Shown: positions 10,508 to 20,231, counted from the stretch's first letter. The stretch is DNA of 64,000 nucleotides from Ostrinia nubilalis (GCF_963855985.1 NC_087112.1:8372501-8436500), one strand, 5' to 3'. Made by a program: numbers and translations. Notes: generated by a model not told the origin, from the sequence alone.

Positions 10508-10688
10508 CTAGCTTTCCGCCCGCGGCTTCGCCCGCGTGGAATTTTGTCTGTCACAGAAAAACTTTATCGCGCGCGTCCCTGTTTCAAAAACCGGGATAAA
10601 AACTATCCTATGTTCTTTCTCGGGACTCAAACTATCTCTATGCCAAATTTCATCAAAATCGGTTGCGAGGTTTAAGCGGGAAAGCGTA

Positions 10689-10737
<49 letters not shown>

Positions 10738-10768
10738 GTTACTTTCGCATTTATAATATTAGTTGGGA
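10508..10768 (-). mobile_element. Hel-1 Helitron with (CAGA)n expansion
   Basis: The minus strand begins TC at 10768 (TAATATTATAAATGCGAAAG) and ends with the GGGCGAAGCCGCGGGCGG hairpin and CTAG (10511-10508). A (CAGA)n microsatellite of about 12 units sits at roughly 10688-10736, near the 5' end. The same position has only 3-4 units in the 40847 copy and none in the 3788 copy. Nested within the hAT element. Confidence 0.9.
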
Positions 10769-11129
10769 TTTAATGCTGTTGAAACATTGTTAAACAAATA
10801 AAATAAAATAAAATAAAAATAAATTAAATCTACTAATCACAAAACAACACACATTTTTAACCTATTCCATTCACAAAGTATTTTGTTTGTCTAACTAAAT
10901 AAAAAAATACAATCACAAAACTAGATAGAAATTCTAAGTAGGCAGATGTAATTAAACTGGGTACTGTAGGTGGGCAGTCCTATCGCATGTTGTCATACTG
11001 TGACGTACCGCGCGACTGTTGACATTTATTTCAAAAATATGGCCGAGTTGGAATACTGTATAGATAATATTACCGTGCCTGTGCGGCACTATACTCGTCA
11101 CGACATGCAACGAGACAATGGGCCAACTA

Positions 11130-11221
11130 TCCGGCCGCCGGATATCCGGCTATCCGGCCTAGCAGCTGGCCGGATATCCGGTATCCGGTATCCGGCCAAA
11201 CAAATATCCGTTTCATCTCTA
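11130..11221. repeat. hAT subterminal ATCCGG repeats
   Basis: About eight ATCCGG or CCGGAT words in alternating orientation just inside the right end, mirroring the cluster at 8790-8882. Confidence 0.75.
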
Positions 11222-11279
11222 GTAAAAACAAAGCGACTGAGAGTCTACGACAACATGTGCAACCGGCTTAAAAGTGCTG

Positions 11280-11345
11280 TGATTGGCCAGAAGGCGTGCC
11301 TTATTCAGCCTTATGGCCAATCAATGGCCGCGTGACGTGACGCAC
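11280..11345. promoter_or_regulatory. Possible promoter motif cluster (inverted CCAAT pair, TGACG)
   Basis: TGATTGGCCA (11280-11289) and TGGCCAATCA (11314-11323) form an exact inverted CCAAT pair, followed by GCGTGACGTGACGCA (two TGACG words). The grouping resembles CCAAT plus CRE/ATF half-sites, but no TATA box, initiator or gene supports it. Confidence 0.2.
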
Positions 11346-12282
11346 ACTTTGAAAAAAGCAATTAGAGAGAAGAAAGATAAAATGGAGTCGATAAGATATC
11401 GATACTTTAAATCCTGGGGGCAAGGCTCGAAATTGGTTTAAAAAATGCTTGTATGAAAACCTTTTTATTATTATACGTTATTATTATGTTCTTTTACGAT
11501 TTTTGCATAAAGGAGTCAGTTCCATTTTGTATGGACGAAAAACTCAGAATCAATTATTGGGACTAAATGACCTTATATTAATTTACCCCAACCAAAGCTC
11601 AATGTCGTTATCGATGGAGTATAGAAGTTATAGACTGACAAAGTTTGTATGAAAAGTCATGGGCTTAACCCATGACTTTTAGGTACTTGCGATTTTTACC
11701 AGTATTTACAATATTGGTAATATAATTATTATTTACTTTAATAATAATAACAGGATCACTGTAATTATTATTAACTACTATCGCGCATTAACTTTTTAAT
11801 TATGGCGAAATTCGTACCGCCTATGTTTATCAAAAATAATGCCTATATTAGGCTTTCAACTATCTCTTATAGTAATTACATAGTTGACAGTTACTAATCC
11901 CTTCTACCATTGTTATTGTTTTTGTAAAAACTTAAAAATCGCAAGCAACTCATGATTTTTTCATTCAAAATTAGAAAATAGAAAATAATAATTTACTTCT
12001 ATTTATCGATAATAGGAAACCGTATTAGAACACGAGCCCTGCACTATGTTACGACCGGCACATGCGGCCGTACTGTGTATTTTCACGCGTCAGTGGATAT
12101 CGGATAAAATAAAATACATTGCGCAGTAGTTACGCATGACATAAAGTGGTTGCTAACTAAATCGTCAATGTACAACGTGTTTGAATTTTTATCACCACTA
12201 ATTTCGATATCGCAGTAAATGTCACGGCACTGAATTCGTTCGTAAAAATGATTAGTTTTTTTTATTTATAAGCAAAATACCA
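11346..12282. other. No gene; one hairpin
   Basis: AT-rich. The only structure is the perfect 12-bp hairpin at 11652-11680 (AAAAGTCATGGG, 5-nt loop, CCCATGACTTTT). Confidence 0.45.
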
Positions 12283-12561
12283 ATGGATTTGCAATACTTA
12301 CATGTGGTAAATGACTTCATTGTTCCTGTAGTTCTTCGTTTCACTTATGTTATTGCACGTTACGACGCATTATCCAACAATATCGGAGAACATTTCCTCA
12401 GTACGACTGAATCGCGACTAACCTGGCGTCGCGGGCGATGTTCGTTTCTGGGCATATCGCGGAGACACGCGCCACGCCCCCGTTTCACATCTATTCCCTT
12501 CTATGATCTGAGTCGCTTGCAAATAATTACCACTTCAGGACAACATATCGTCTGGTGCTAA
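12283..12561 (+). CDS. Hypothetical 92-codon ATG frame
   Basis: ATG-initiated frame ending in TAA. The N-terminal third is hydrophobic (VVNDFIVPVVLRFTYVIA), then an Arg-rich middle (TWRRGRCSFLGISRRHAPRPR). No domain recognised. Kozak context is moderate (C at -3, G at +4). A second frame of similar size follows on the same strand at 12784. Frames this long arise by chance in AT-rich DNA, so coding status is doubtful. Confidence 0.15.
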   Translation: MDLQYLHVVNDFIVPVVLRFTYVIARYDALSNNIGEHFLSTTESRLTWRRGRCSFLGISRRHAPRPRFTSIPFYDLSRLQIITTSGQHIVWC

Positions 12562-12783
12562 GAATTTGCCACATACTCGTAAGTCGATTAAAATACTTTT
12601 ACCACCAATTTATGTAATAATTATAAGATGTTACTTCATTTAAAGCTTAAGTTAAAAAAGGTGAAACAGAACTAACTGAAAGGAAAAAGTGCATCGTCCT
12701 ACACCGGACAGTTAGACCTTTTAAAAAGTTATTTGCTTCCCGAAATCAAATAATCATGGGGTTCCTTCACATACCCCATAGCT

Positions 12784-13059
12784 ATGTGCCCCATAGATTG
12801 CACAATAGCATGGGGAGACGTCCAGTCAGTTGTAAAGGTTTTCAACAAAAGGAAAATGATGCACAGTAAGATTGAGTTCTCCCATAGTTTGATGGTTGAT
12901 GCCTTCGAATACTTCGTCGGATTCGCTTTGACAATAATAAGAAAAGTTATATTGGTTTTATTGTTTATTTGTTGCTTTTATGTAGTTCTGATAGGTGCGA
13001 TTTTGCGAAATAATAAAGTTTTAAATGCGGTTGCGGTTGTTAAATATTTTTTTTGTTAA
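12784..13059 (+). CDS. Hypothetical 91-codon ATG frame with a membrane segment
   Basis: ATG-initiated, ends in TAA. Residues about 54-74 (VILVLLFICCFYVVLIGAIL) would form one transmembrane helix, preceded by a basic stretch (NKRKMMHSK). AATAAAG lies inside the frame near its end. Not recognised as a family. It may be chance, because T-rich DNA readily encodes hydrophobic runs. Confidence 0.15.
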   Translation: MCPIDCTIAWGDVQSVVKVFNKRKMMHSKIEFSHSLMVDAFEYFVGFALTIIRKVILVLLFICCFYVVLIGAILRNNKVLNAVAVVKYFFC

Positions 13060-13544
13060 GGACTTTATAAAAAAAAGAAATATCCATGGACATTTTTCAC
13101 TGCGCCTCTAGTTCCAAACTAATACAAAGCTTGTACTATGGGTACTAATAGACAACGGATAAAACATACTTATTAATGCATTTTTTTTAAACAGGAAACT
13201 TAAAATTGTCTGAACATTGTTACATAAAGAATTTACATAGCAATACATTCGTTATAATATGTCTTCTTCTACATTTATAACTTTCATTAACGTCTACTTA
13301 GTCATTAAGATTTAATCACACCACATTTTATGTAAAATCGATTCACAAATCATAAAAGTCTCGAATTATATGACAGTAAATGCAATCCAGAATTGATACC
13401 GTTTCAGAAACGAGATCCAAATCTTCGACCGCCGGGCTTTCGTTAAAAACCAATAATATAGAGGCTGATTAATACAGTTTAAATTCTTAATAAAGAAGGC
13501 CATGTTGAGTTAACCCATCAAGCGATGGTTCCGCATACCACAGA
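13060..13544. other. No gene; nothing recognised
   Basis: AT-rich, without a repeat family I can name. Confidence 0.4.
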
Positions 13545-13708
13545 GGGTTGAGTGTGAGTTTTCTTCAAACGCGCTTCAAAAAATGACATTAAATGTATGA
13601 CGGATTGTACAGCGCCCCTAGCGGGAAACGTTCAAAAACTAAAATTTTCATACATTTTTTAAACGCGCTCACTAGTGAGCACGTTTGATATAAACTCACA
13701 CTCAGCCC
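13545..13708. mobile_element. Fold-back MITE (GGGYTGAGTGTGAGTT ends)
   Basis: Left end GGGTTGAGTGTGAGTT and the reverse complement of the right end (GGGCTGAGTGTGAGTT) match at 15 of 16 positions; the similarity continues into TCAAACGCGCT and TCAAACGTGCT. About 164 bp, non-coding. TSD not resolved. Confidence 0.7.
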
Positions 13709-14053
13709 ACAGATAAAGTATACACATTTACAGTAGCACAGTTTTTTGTTTCATTTTACTTGATGTTGTTTTATGTCACTAACACGACTGCATTATTAAT
13801 TTAGTTGAATTTCATGACAGAACTTTAAGAATGATTAAATTTTGAAATATACAGAGTACGTAAATGGAGATATTGTACCGTCTCAAGTGAGGTTTATTGA
13901 TAATAATAATATTTTTTAAGATGCAACGTTAACCTGTGTTAATATCTAGTTCATTTTCAACTGTTTTTACTGTGCAAAAAATATATTCGACTGCGGAAGA
14001 ATTTAACATTTTAACGAATTACCATAACATAAATGATGTATAGATGACCCACG

Positions 14054-14195
14054 CTGAACTGTCCCGCTAAACTCAATGACAGGGGGGCGCTACCATCGTT
14101 CAACTATATGGTTTCCAACATGGCAAAAATCTGAACCAGCGATCCGGTATTGACGGTGGCGCCCCACTGTCAATGTCATCGACAGGACAGTCCAG
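14054..14195. mobile_element. Fold-back MITE (CTGGACTGTCC ends)
   Basis: Left CTGAACTGTCCCGCT...CAATGACAGGGGGGCGC and right GCGCCCCACTGTCAATG...GGACAGTCCAG are imperfect inverted arms of about 40 bp around a loop of about 60 bp. Non-coding. Confidence 0.7.
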
Positions 14196-15090
14196 TATTT
14201 TGGAACTATAGTCATATTATGTTACTATGACTACCAGTATAATAATATAGTAATTTCATTCACTAGTATTAAAACACCCAATTCTCAATATTATTCCAAC
14301 TTAACCCTAAAAAGGTGAAGCGGCTTTATACCTCCTACGCACTCGAAAGCGGTGTAAAATGTTAATTCCCTCAAAATTAATTACACCAGCGTTCGAATCG
14401 ATGACCAGTGATTAGGAAAACATTATACTATTTCTAATTTATACGACGCCGTCTTCGTGTGGGCAAAGCAGGGGTTAATAGCATACAATAGTATAATAAT
14501 GTATAAGTGTGTGTTTGTTTTGTTCCACATTGAACCCGAGTGAACCTCTTTCTAGGTATTTTTAGATTTTTTAGAGGGAAAATTATGGAGATATTGCAAT
14601 TTATGGCACTTTAAGGGTTGTGCATTTGTGCATAACTTTTACGTAATTTGTTACTTGACAAATGCACGTTGTCATAGCGTCCAATGAAAGCCAGCCAGCA
14701 AAGGTAGAAAGAATAGTCTCTGGGGGATAGATGAAGTAAATATTAATGTATGAGGTTTTTTGAAAAGAGTATTAGAAAGAAGATTATTTATACGAGTTTA
14801 AGGCAAGAAACCTCTGTATGAATGAGATAATAATACTAATAATTGTGGTAAATCCATAACATAAGCATATTAATTAAGCTTAGTAGCTAGAGGGGTTAAT
14901 GGGAATATCGGTAATTTGTTACAACACAAGTAATTTTTAGGCTTCTTGCAGGGCCATATAATATGAACATCTCAAAATTTAAACGTCAATCCGACATTTC
15001 AAACACCAAGTTACTGATACGAAAGGAAAAAATCACGGAGCAACATCACATCATCACAAACTGTCATTTTGTTTTTATTAGCATGTAATA
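14196..15090. other. No gene; AT-rich
   Basis: No feature supported. 14845-14885 faintly resembles the SINE 3' region at 17590 (CATAACATAAGCATATTAA). Confidence 0.4.
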
Positions 15091-15095
15091 CAAAA

Positions 15096-15172
15096 AGGCG
15101 ACGACCGGCCAGTTGTGACGGTCCGGCCGTCATCCGGGCCAATCACGGCTCACGTCACTTGAGGGGCAAGGA
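15096..15172. other. Short GC-rich tract with CCAAT
   Basis: GACGACCGGCCAGTTGTGAC...GGGCCAATCACGGCTCACGTCA: locally GC-rich, with a CCAAT box and CACGTCA. No downstream reading frame or TATA box links it to a gene. Confidence 0.25.
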
Positions 15173-15411
15173 TTCTCAAAGTTTATTATTTTCTTTGGTA
15201 TAGGTGTTACTTTCTTATGGGTTCAAAATTAAGGCAACAGATCCATGTAAAACTTGACACTTATGCCACGATAAGCGACTGATATAGCACAATGTGAGAT
15301 TAAAGATCCGTCCGAAATACGTGATCATAATTCAATCAAATCAAAGATCAAAATATAATGAGTTAATTAAGCTTGCTATATTCTAGCCAATCAGAATAAT
15401 AAATAAGTGTC

Positions 15412-15470
15412 CCGATTGGGAATCGAACCCAGGAACTCCAGATTGAAAGTCTCTTTAATAATACTTGAGT
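15412..15470 (-). repeat. tRNA-like SINE relic
   Basis: GATTGGGAATCGAACCCAGG is the reverse complement of a B-box (GGGTTCGATTCCC); the A-box is gone. Confidence 0.45.
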
Positions 15471-15546
15471 TTGAGTTCAATGCGTATTTGGGTAGACCAA
15501 AAAGAAAATAGCTACCTATAAGACCGATTCATCGCACATTTCTTAA

Positions 15547-15630
15547 ACATCATCATCAGTTTAGCCATGACAACCTACTGCTGAACGTATTTTCTTTAGA
15601 TCGTCGGTCCATCGAGCTTACAGATTGACG
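15547..15630 (-). mobile_element. RTE-B 3' relic
   Basis: (CAT)n tail at 15547, then diverged TTTAGCCATGAC...CTACTGCTGAACGTA and GATCGTCGGTCCATC, matching the RTE-B C-terminus in reverse. Confidence 0.55.
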
Positions 15631-16139
15631 TATTTTACATTTCAAAGTTACTTTAATTTAAGCTCCGCGAGTCCTGTCATTTGCCGTGCGACCTGTCATT
15701 GCCCTATGATCTTGCACGCGTTGGTGTGGTTGAAGCTTTACTGAGGTTCTACTGAGGGTCACACTTCAACAGTCTTCTAGCGCTTAGTTTGTACAAAAAA
15801 AACTAATAACCTCCAAAATAATCGCCAAAACTTTGAGAAACACAGTCCCAAAGTCTTTCAATTGACAGAAGCATTCTTCAAATGTCCGATCATCACAGAT
15901 CTACAATTGTCACTTCACTGGCAATACTAAAGTGGTCCCTTCCCGTACTTACACTTCTATTTTCAACCTTACTACATAGAAAATAAGGTTACTCTTTGAG
16001 TGACATGCGCATGCGACTTGTTTTTTAACTATTGATACATGATTAACTTCTGTTTGACTGTCAATTAGTTTGTGTTTGTTATTTACAAGTCTTCATACGA
16101 CTATGTTTGCTAGACTATGTTACGAATTTGTTATAGTCA

Positions 16140-16250
16140 AAACTCATAATAGGTCAAAACCACTAAACTTTTAATTGCAAAAATCGTCAAAAGTGGTTTT
16201 GACTGATGCTCTTGGTCAATATCACTTTTGACTGATTTTTGCTGTCAAAA
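16140..16250. repeat. Overlapping inverted repeats, GTCAAAA-rich
   Basis: GCAAAAATCGTCAAAAGTG (16177-16195) pairs with 16223-16242 apart from one extra base. GTCAAAACCACT (16153-16164) pairs with AGTGGTTTTGAC (16192-16203). Alternative hairpins are therefore possible. Probably a decayed fold-back element. Confidence 0.55.
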
Positions 16251-16352
16251 GAGGTAGGTAATGTAACATTTATGTTGAGTTTTGATTGTAACATTTATTT
16301 GAAAACAGAAATCTTGTCTCGTTGTATGAATATGATAATATAAACATAATTT

Positions 16353-16422
16353 TGCTTCCGAAAGGATTCAAACCCGCAAACTCTCTCGAAGTCCGATAAC
16401 CGAACCATCGTTCCACACAGCA
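16353..16422 (-). repeat. tRNA-derived SINE head
   Basis: On the minus strand, GATGGTTCGGTTATCGGAC resembles an A-box region and CGGGTTTGAATCC a B-box. Confidence 0.5.
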
Positions 16423-16642
16423 GTTAATTCTTCGATTAAATTAACTATTTTAGTTTCAAAGCATTCGGTCCTCATTCAATCGACTTCGCGAAAATAGCCA
16501 ATGAATCTTGAATAATTAAATCAGGACATAAAATACCGACTTTGAAGACTACTCGCTATATAGAATTAAGTTAAATCCTTTAACCGTTTCCTCTAAGATT
16601 AAGAACCGAGGATCAAGTGAGAAACTTTTGATTCTTACCTAA

Positions 16643-16768
16643 TCACAAACGATACTTGCTTAAGTACTTAAAGCAGCAAATCGGACGCACAGCGTTGAAT
16701 AGAGCTCTGTGATTGGTTCGTGTGCCAGCCTGTGCGTCCACGCGCGTTTTGAGACCATTTTGAGACCT
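16643..16768 (+). mobile_element. MITE-G copy 2, right end lost
   Basis: Retains TCACAAACGATACTTGCTTA, GACGCACAGCGTTGAATAG and GCTCTGTGATTGGTTCGTG, then diverges; the right inverted end is missing. Confidence 0.6.
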
Positions 16769-16889
16769 CTAGTAAATAGAGGCAAATTCAAATTCATTTT
16801 TTTAATAAATAGGGTTAACAACAATAAAAAACAAGGTGCCAGGGGATGCCAGACAAGTAACAAATATTAAAAATATTAAGATTTAGACT

Positions 16890-17003
16890 CCGCCTTTATC
16901 CGAAACTTTTGAATCGGTTTCGGTTACGGTTACAGATTTTTTTATTTCGGATATCCGATAGTTTCGGTTACGGTTACAGATAGATATCCATAACATCCCT
17001 GAT
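16890..17003. mobile_element. hAT-like terminal fragment
   Basis: GGTTTCGGTTACGGTTACAGA occurs twice (about 16915 and 16959), with CGGATATCCGATAG between them. The tract ends GATATCCATAACATCCCTG, the reverse of CAGGGATG-type hAT ends. The opposite end is absent. Confidence 0.4.
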
Positions 17004-17019
17004 ACATAGCTTACATGCT

Positions 17020-17105
17020 ATGTTTTGTTGATCCCCTTGAGTTGATGGATATTGATTGATTTGTTTGTACCACATGAAGCAATAAAGATATTATGATTAT
17101 GATTA
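17020..17105 (+). mobile_element. Retroelement 3' tail, (ATTATG)n
   Basis: GTACCACATGAAGCAATAAA followed by GATATTATGATTATGATTAT: an AATAAA-like signal and short tandem tail, as at LINE 3' ends. Confidence 0.5.
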
Positions 17106-17429
17106 TAATATCCCATGTCACTTCGAGGGGTTAATAAGAAATGTTAACACGTTCGAGTCTTGTACCACACATTAGGGCGCTACATTTAGGTGACAATAAT
17201 CCAATTTATTCGCGAGACCAAAGAGTCGTAAAGCTTCCAACTTTATTATGGAACCCTGAACTTTCTGAAGTACGCGGCCTAGTTTGGCTCGCTAGCTTAC
17301 GCACCCGGTTTGTGCTGGTTTTGAGTATACTATGGTAAGCTAATCAACAGGTATTTTTTTTATATCTGCTATAAATATCCAAATAAGGAGTGATAGTTCA
17401 TTTACGTAATTAATAAATATTCTAATTCC

Positions 17430-17690
17430 TAAGGAAGGCCGTTTGGTGTTTAAAACGGACTACTATGCCGAGAGGTCTCGAACTCGATTCCCGGCCGGGC
17501 AGAAATTGAAATGATGAATTTTAATTTCTGTAACGAGTCTGGGTGTTACTATGTATAATATGTATGTATTTAAAAGGTATATAAGTAGTGTATCCGTTAA
17601 GCTAGCACCCATAACACAAGCATATAAGTTGCTTACTTTGGGGCTAGCTGGCGCTGTGTAAAATTGTCCAAAGATTTATTTACTATTGAA
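17430..17690 (+). mobile_element. SINE with tRNA-like head and body
   Basis: The B-box (ACTCGATTCCC) at about 17480-17492 follows an eroded A-box. The body continues through CGAGTCTGGGTGTTACTATG to a 3' region with AGCACCCATAACACAAGC and TAAGTTGCTTACTTTGGGGC, ending near an ATTTATTTA tract. This is the longest SINE-like unit in the window; pol III promoter motifs are weak. Confidence 0.65.
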
Positions 17691-18013
17691 ATTAATACTG
17701 GAATTAGACTGTCGTTCATTAGAGCTTCCCATAACCTTCAACACATTATCGGTCCCTACCCATCAGTCCACCGAGTCAATCACGACCGTAAATTCCACTA
17801 TACAATGCCGATACTCGCAAAGTATGATGAAGGATAAAGGCTAACTTGAGATAACTTAAACACTTTAGATGACAAGAAACTTACCTCAAATTACCTGCCT
17901 TAACAAGTTCGCGCTAGCTCGATCGGTTCGAATTTTGAGGTGAGCGAGTTTGGCAGTGAAGTGGTTAACTATGTGAGAGTATAGGAAACTTATAATGTTT
18001 GGTATTGGCTCTA
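17691..18013. other. No gene; nothing recognised
   Basis: No feature supported. Confidence 0.4.
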
Positions 18014-18015
18014 TA

Positions 18016-18279
18016 CAGGGTGTTAGGTAAATGGGTATATGAGCCGACACTAGCCCATGTTAACATGGTCATATAAATGGTATGGTGAAGTCAGAAAATC
18101 GATATCATCATTTTAATTATTTTAATTTTCATACAAATCGGATTTTTTAAATTTTATTTTGTATGAAAATTAAAAAAATTAAAATGATGATATCAAATTT
18201 CTGACTTCACCATACCATTTATATGCCCATGTTAACATGGGCTAGTGTCGGCTCATATACCCATTTACCTAACACCCTG
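18016..18279. mobile_element. MITE-T copy 1, TA-flanked hairpin
   Basis: Begins CAGGGTGTTAGGTAAATGGG and ends with its reverse complement; TA lies on both sides (18014-18015, 18280-18281), as expected of Tc1/mariner-type insertion. The arms run over 100 bp, so nearly the whole 264 bp folds into one hairpin around an AT-rich centre. Copies 2 and 3 are at 33820 and 37265. Non-coding. Confidence 0.85.
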
Positions 18280-18306
18280 TATACCTTTTTTTTTTTTTTT
18301 TTTTTT

Positions 18307-18606
18307 CGGGGAAAAAATGCATAATCTAACATATAGGTCTGTCTTTATGTGATTTGAAAACCACCCGGGTTTGGTTTTTCTTTTCGGTTTGGTTGGTGGT
18401 AGGGCTTGTTCTAAGTCCGCCTGGCTAGCTACCACCAACTTACCTAAGTCTGTCGCCATAACAACAATGTTAATAGCGGCAGTTAGAGGTAAGATAGCCA
18501 GTTCCTCCGCGGTTGAGGATTCCGGGTGAAGCTCGCTTCCACCTTCGGTCTGATCATCACTTAGTGAGATACAGGCCAAGAGCTTCCTCGTTGTAGATAA
18601 AAAAAC
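18307..18606 (+). mobile_element. LINE-K 3' region, copy 1
   Basis: GGTAGGGCTTGTTCTAAGTC, GTTAGAGGTAAGATAGCCAG, TTGAGGATTCCGGGTGAAGC and CAGGCCAAGAGCTTCCTCGT, ending GATAAAAAAA. The second half recurs at 19808 and 21833, each ending in an A-rich tail, which sets the orientation. A T-run (18287-18306) lies at its left edge, where it abuts MITE-T. A 104-codon minus-strand frame across it is antisense and probably chance. Confidence 0.65.
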
Positions 18607-18730
18607 TCTATATTCTCGTTATACCCTCCAGTTAAGCTCAATAAATACACGTAGGTGCTTGTGTTAATTTCGCCATAGGAGCACGACCTCTCTTATTTAC
18701 CAGATTTGTTTTTATTATAACTTACGTACG

Positions 18731-18950
18731 TACCATCATCATCATCATCTCAGCCATAGGACGTCCACTGCTGAACATAGGCCTCCCCCAATGCTTTCCA
18801 TGTTGCCCCGTTGGTTCTGCGTACTATGTGCCCTGCCCACTGCCACTTCAGCTTGCTAATCCGTCGGGCTATGTCAGCGACTTTAGTTCGTTTACGGATT
18901 TCGTCATTTCTGATTCGATCTCGTAAAGAAACACTGAGCTGCTCTCTCCA
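18731..18950 (-). mobile_element. RTE-B insertion with 15-bp TSD, internally deleted
   Basis: Exact TSD TATAACTTACGTACG at 18716-18730 and 18951-18965. The minus strand encodes RDRIRNDEIRKRTKVAD, then IARRISKLKWQWAGHIVRR, jumps past the central part of the usual C-terminus, and ends with the (GATGAT)n tail. A 5'-truncated copy with a perfect TSD: fairly recent. Confidence 0.9.
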
Positions 18951-18965
18951 TATAACTTACGTACG

Positions 18966-19434
18966 ATAAACAAATATTGATTACAGTGATTTTGTAGACG
19001 GACACGAATTAAAATTAACGACCAAAAACTCTGTTTACTTTCTCTTAGCTATTTTTACATAAAATCTTACAACAAACAGTCCATAAATCAAAATTAGCCC
19101 TGCTTTAACTAAACGTTTTTTCATGACCATAGACAATGGAAAACAAAACGCAACTCACTCTCGGCCCATTCATTCTGTCGTATAATTAGATTAAGTGAGT
19201 GAATGAATGAACCATGGCCGCCGAGTCATTCATTCTAAAATTTATTATACTTTTTGTGGAATTTAACCCTTAGAGGGACTTGGTGTTCGGACATTTTATA
19301 AATTAATGTAATCAACCGTTGTTGGTAGGAAAGTTTTTAATGTGGAGTAATTAACATTGACCCAGAAAATTACGGCGTTAATTATTTATTTTGGATCCTG
19401 TAAGAGGCACAAATTTTTCATTCACGGGACTAAA
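18966..19434. other. No gene; ATGAATGA-rich patch
   Basis: 19160-19235 has repeated CATTCATTC and GAATGAATGA words in both orientations. Nothing else was recognised. Confidence 0.35.
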
Positions 19435-19437
19435 GTA

Positions 19438-19590
19438 TTCCCACCTCTCGTTACCAGCTTAGGACCACCGCTGCAACTCCTTCCACCCTCAAGGTGGACC
19501 GACGACCTCATAAACGTAGCAGGAAGGCGCTGAATGCAGGCCGCTACCAACCGGGCGATGTGGAAATCAATGTCCTGTGGCTGTAGATCC
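19438..19590. mobile_element. Chimera of rep-S and RTE-B pieces
   Basis: Rep-S words in plus orientation (CCACCTCTCGTTACC, CACCGCTGCAACTCC) lead into an RTE-B C-terminus (AAGGTGGACCGACGACCTCA, GGCCGCTACCAACCGGGCG). From GGAAATCA it skips to ATGTCCTGTGGCTG and joins rep-S in minus orientation (TAGATCCTGGCTA). About 30 bp of RTE-B are missing at the skip. Confidence 0.6.
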
Positions 19591-19682
19591 TGGCTATCAT
19601 TATGGTCAATATTTCATTTATAAATGGTCAGCATTTTGAATTTGTTTCACAGAAATCTAGAAAAATTAGGCGAATATTCATT

Positions 19683-19760
19683 GAATGTCTTCTTCAGGAA
19701 TCGAACCCAGGACCTCCCACAACTTTCTACGAGACTTCCTATTTGTGTATTCCATCTGAA
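19683..19760 (-). repeat. tRNA-like SINE relic
   Basis: GGAATCGAACCCAGGACCTCC is a reverse B-box plus variable-loop region; the remainder has decayed. Confidence 0.45.
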
Positions 19761-19807
19761 AATCGAATTCCAGACCTCCAAACAAATACAACTGCATTGT
19801 TATATTC

Positions 19808-19945
19808 CGGCAGTTAGAGGTAAGATAGCCAGTTCCTCCGTGGTTGAGGATTCCGAGTGAAGCTCGCTTCCACCTTCGGCCTGATCGTCACTTACCATCA
19901 GGTGAGATACAGGCCAAGAGCTTCCTCGTTTTGGAATAAAAAAAA
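19808..19945 (+). mobile_element. LINE-K 3' region, copy 2
   Basis: GGCAGTTAGAGGTAAGATAG through CAGGCCAAGAGCTTCCTCGT and an A-rich tail. CTTACCATCAGGTGAGATAC is intact here, like the distal tails of other lepidopteran LINEs. Confidence 0.7.
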
Positions 19946-19965
19946 TAAAATAAAAAACAATTTAT

Positions 19966-20035
19966 TGTCCCATTTGGGAATCAAACCCCGAACTATCGAA
20001 TTAACAGTTCTTATAACCAGAGTGACAAAAACTCA
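19966..20035 (-). repeat. tRNA-like SINE relic
   Basis: CATTTGGGAATCAAACCCCG reads as a reverse B-box; it follows directly the A-tail of LINE-K copy 2. Confidence 0.45.
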
Positions 20036-20231
20036 TCCATTTACAACTACGGCAAAACAACAACATTATAATCACGGTTTTAGCTAAATGCACTGTCATT
20101 CAAAATGACGTCAGCTAAACTTGCAACGTCATCAATTAGGTCCATTCATTCATCAAAATCATTAATAAAACAGCTGGGACACGTATACTTTTACCCGTGG
20201 TTTTGCTTGCGTTTTGACTGAAACTGAAGTT

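Larger units (their letters stand above)
8773..11221. mobile_element. 2.45-kb hAT-type element, non-autonomous
   Basis: Perfect 18-bp inverted ends (TAGAGATGAAACGGATAT) at 8773 and 11221 are flanked by an exact 8-bp direct repeat, GTAAAAAC, at 8765-8772 and 11222-11229. An 8-bp TSD is the hallmark of the hAT superfamily. Both ends carry clustered subterminal ATCCGG/CCGGAT motifs (8790-8882 and 11130-11200), likely transposase-binding repeats. No transposase reading frame is evident: the interior contains a LINE insertion (9067-9357), a Helitron (10508-10768) and unassigned AT-rich DNA. It was probably mobilised in trans before those insertions. Confidence 0.85.

Noticed and set aside
10688..10739. 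Regularly spaced repeat that might be read as an array system
   Set aside because: It is a (CAGA)n microsatellite inside a Helitron; no CRISPR-like repeat/spacer structure exists in this window.
10970..11335. 121-codon frame at the right end of the hAT element
   Set aside because: It crosses the element boundary and the TSD and has no transposase motif.
18265..18579. 104-codon minus-strand frame
   Set aside because: Antisense to LINE-K, whose orientation is fixed by A-tails on three copies; it ends in Lys codons from the T-run and the MITE-T end.
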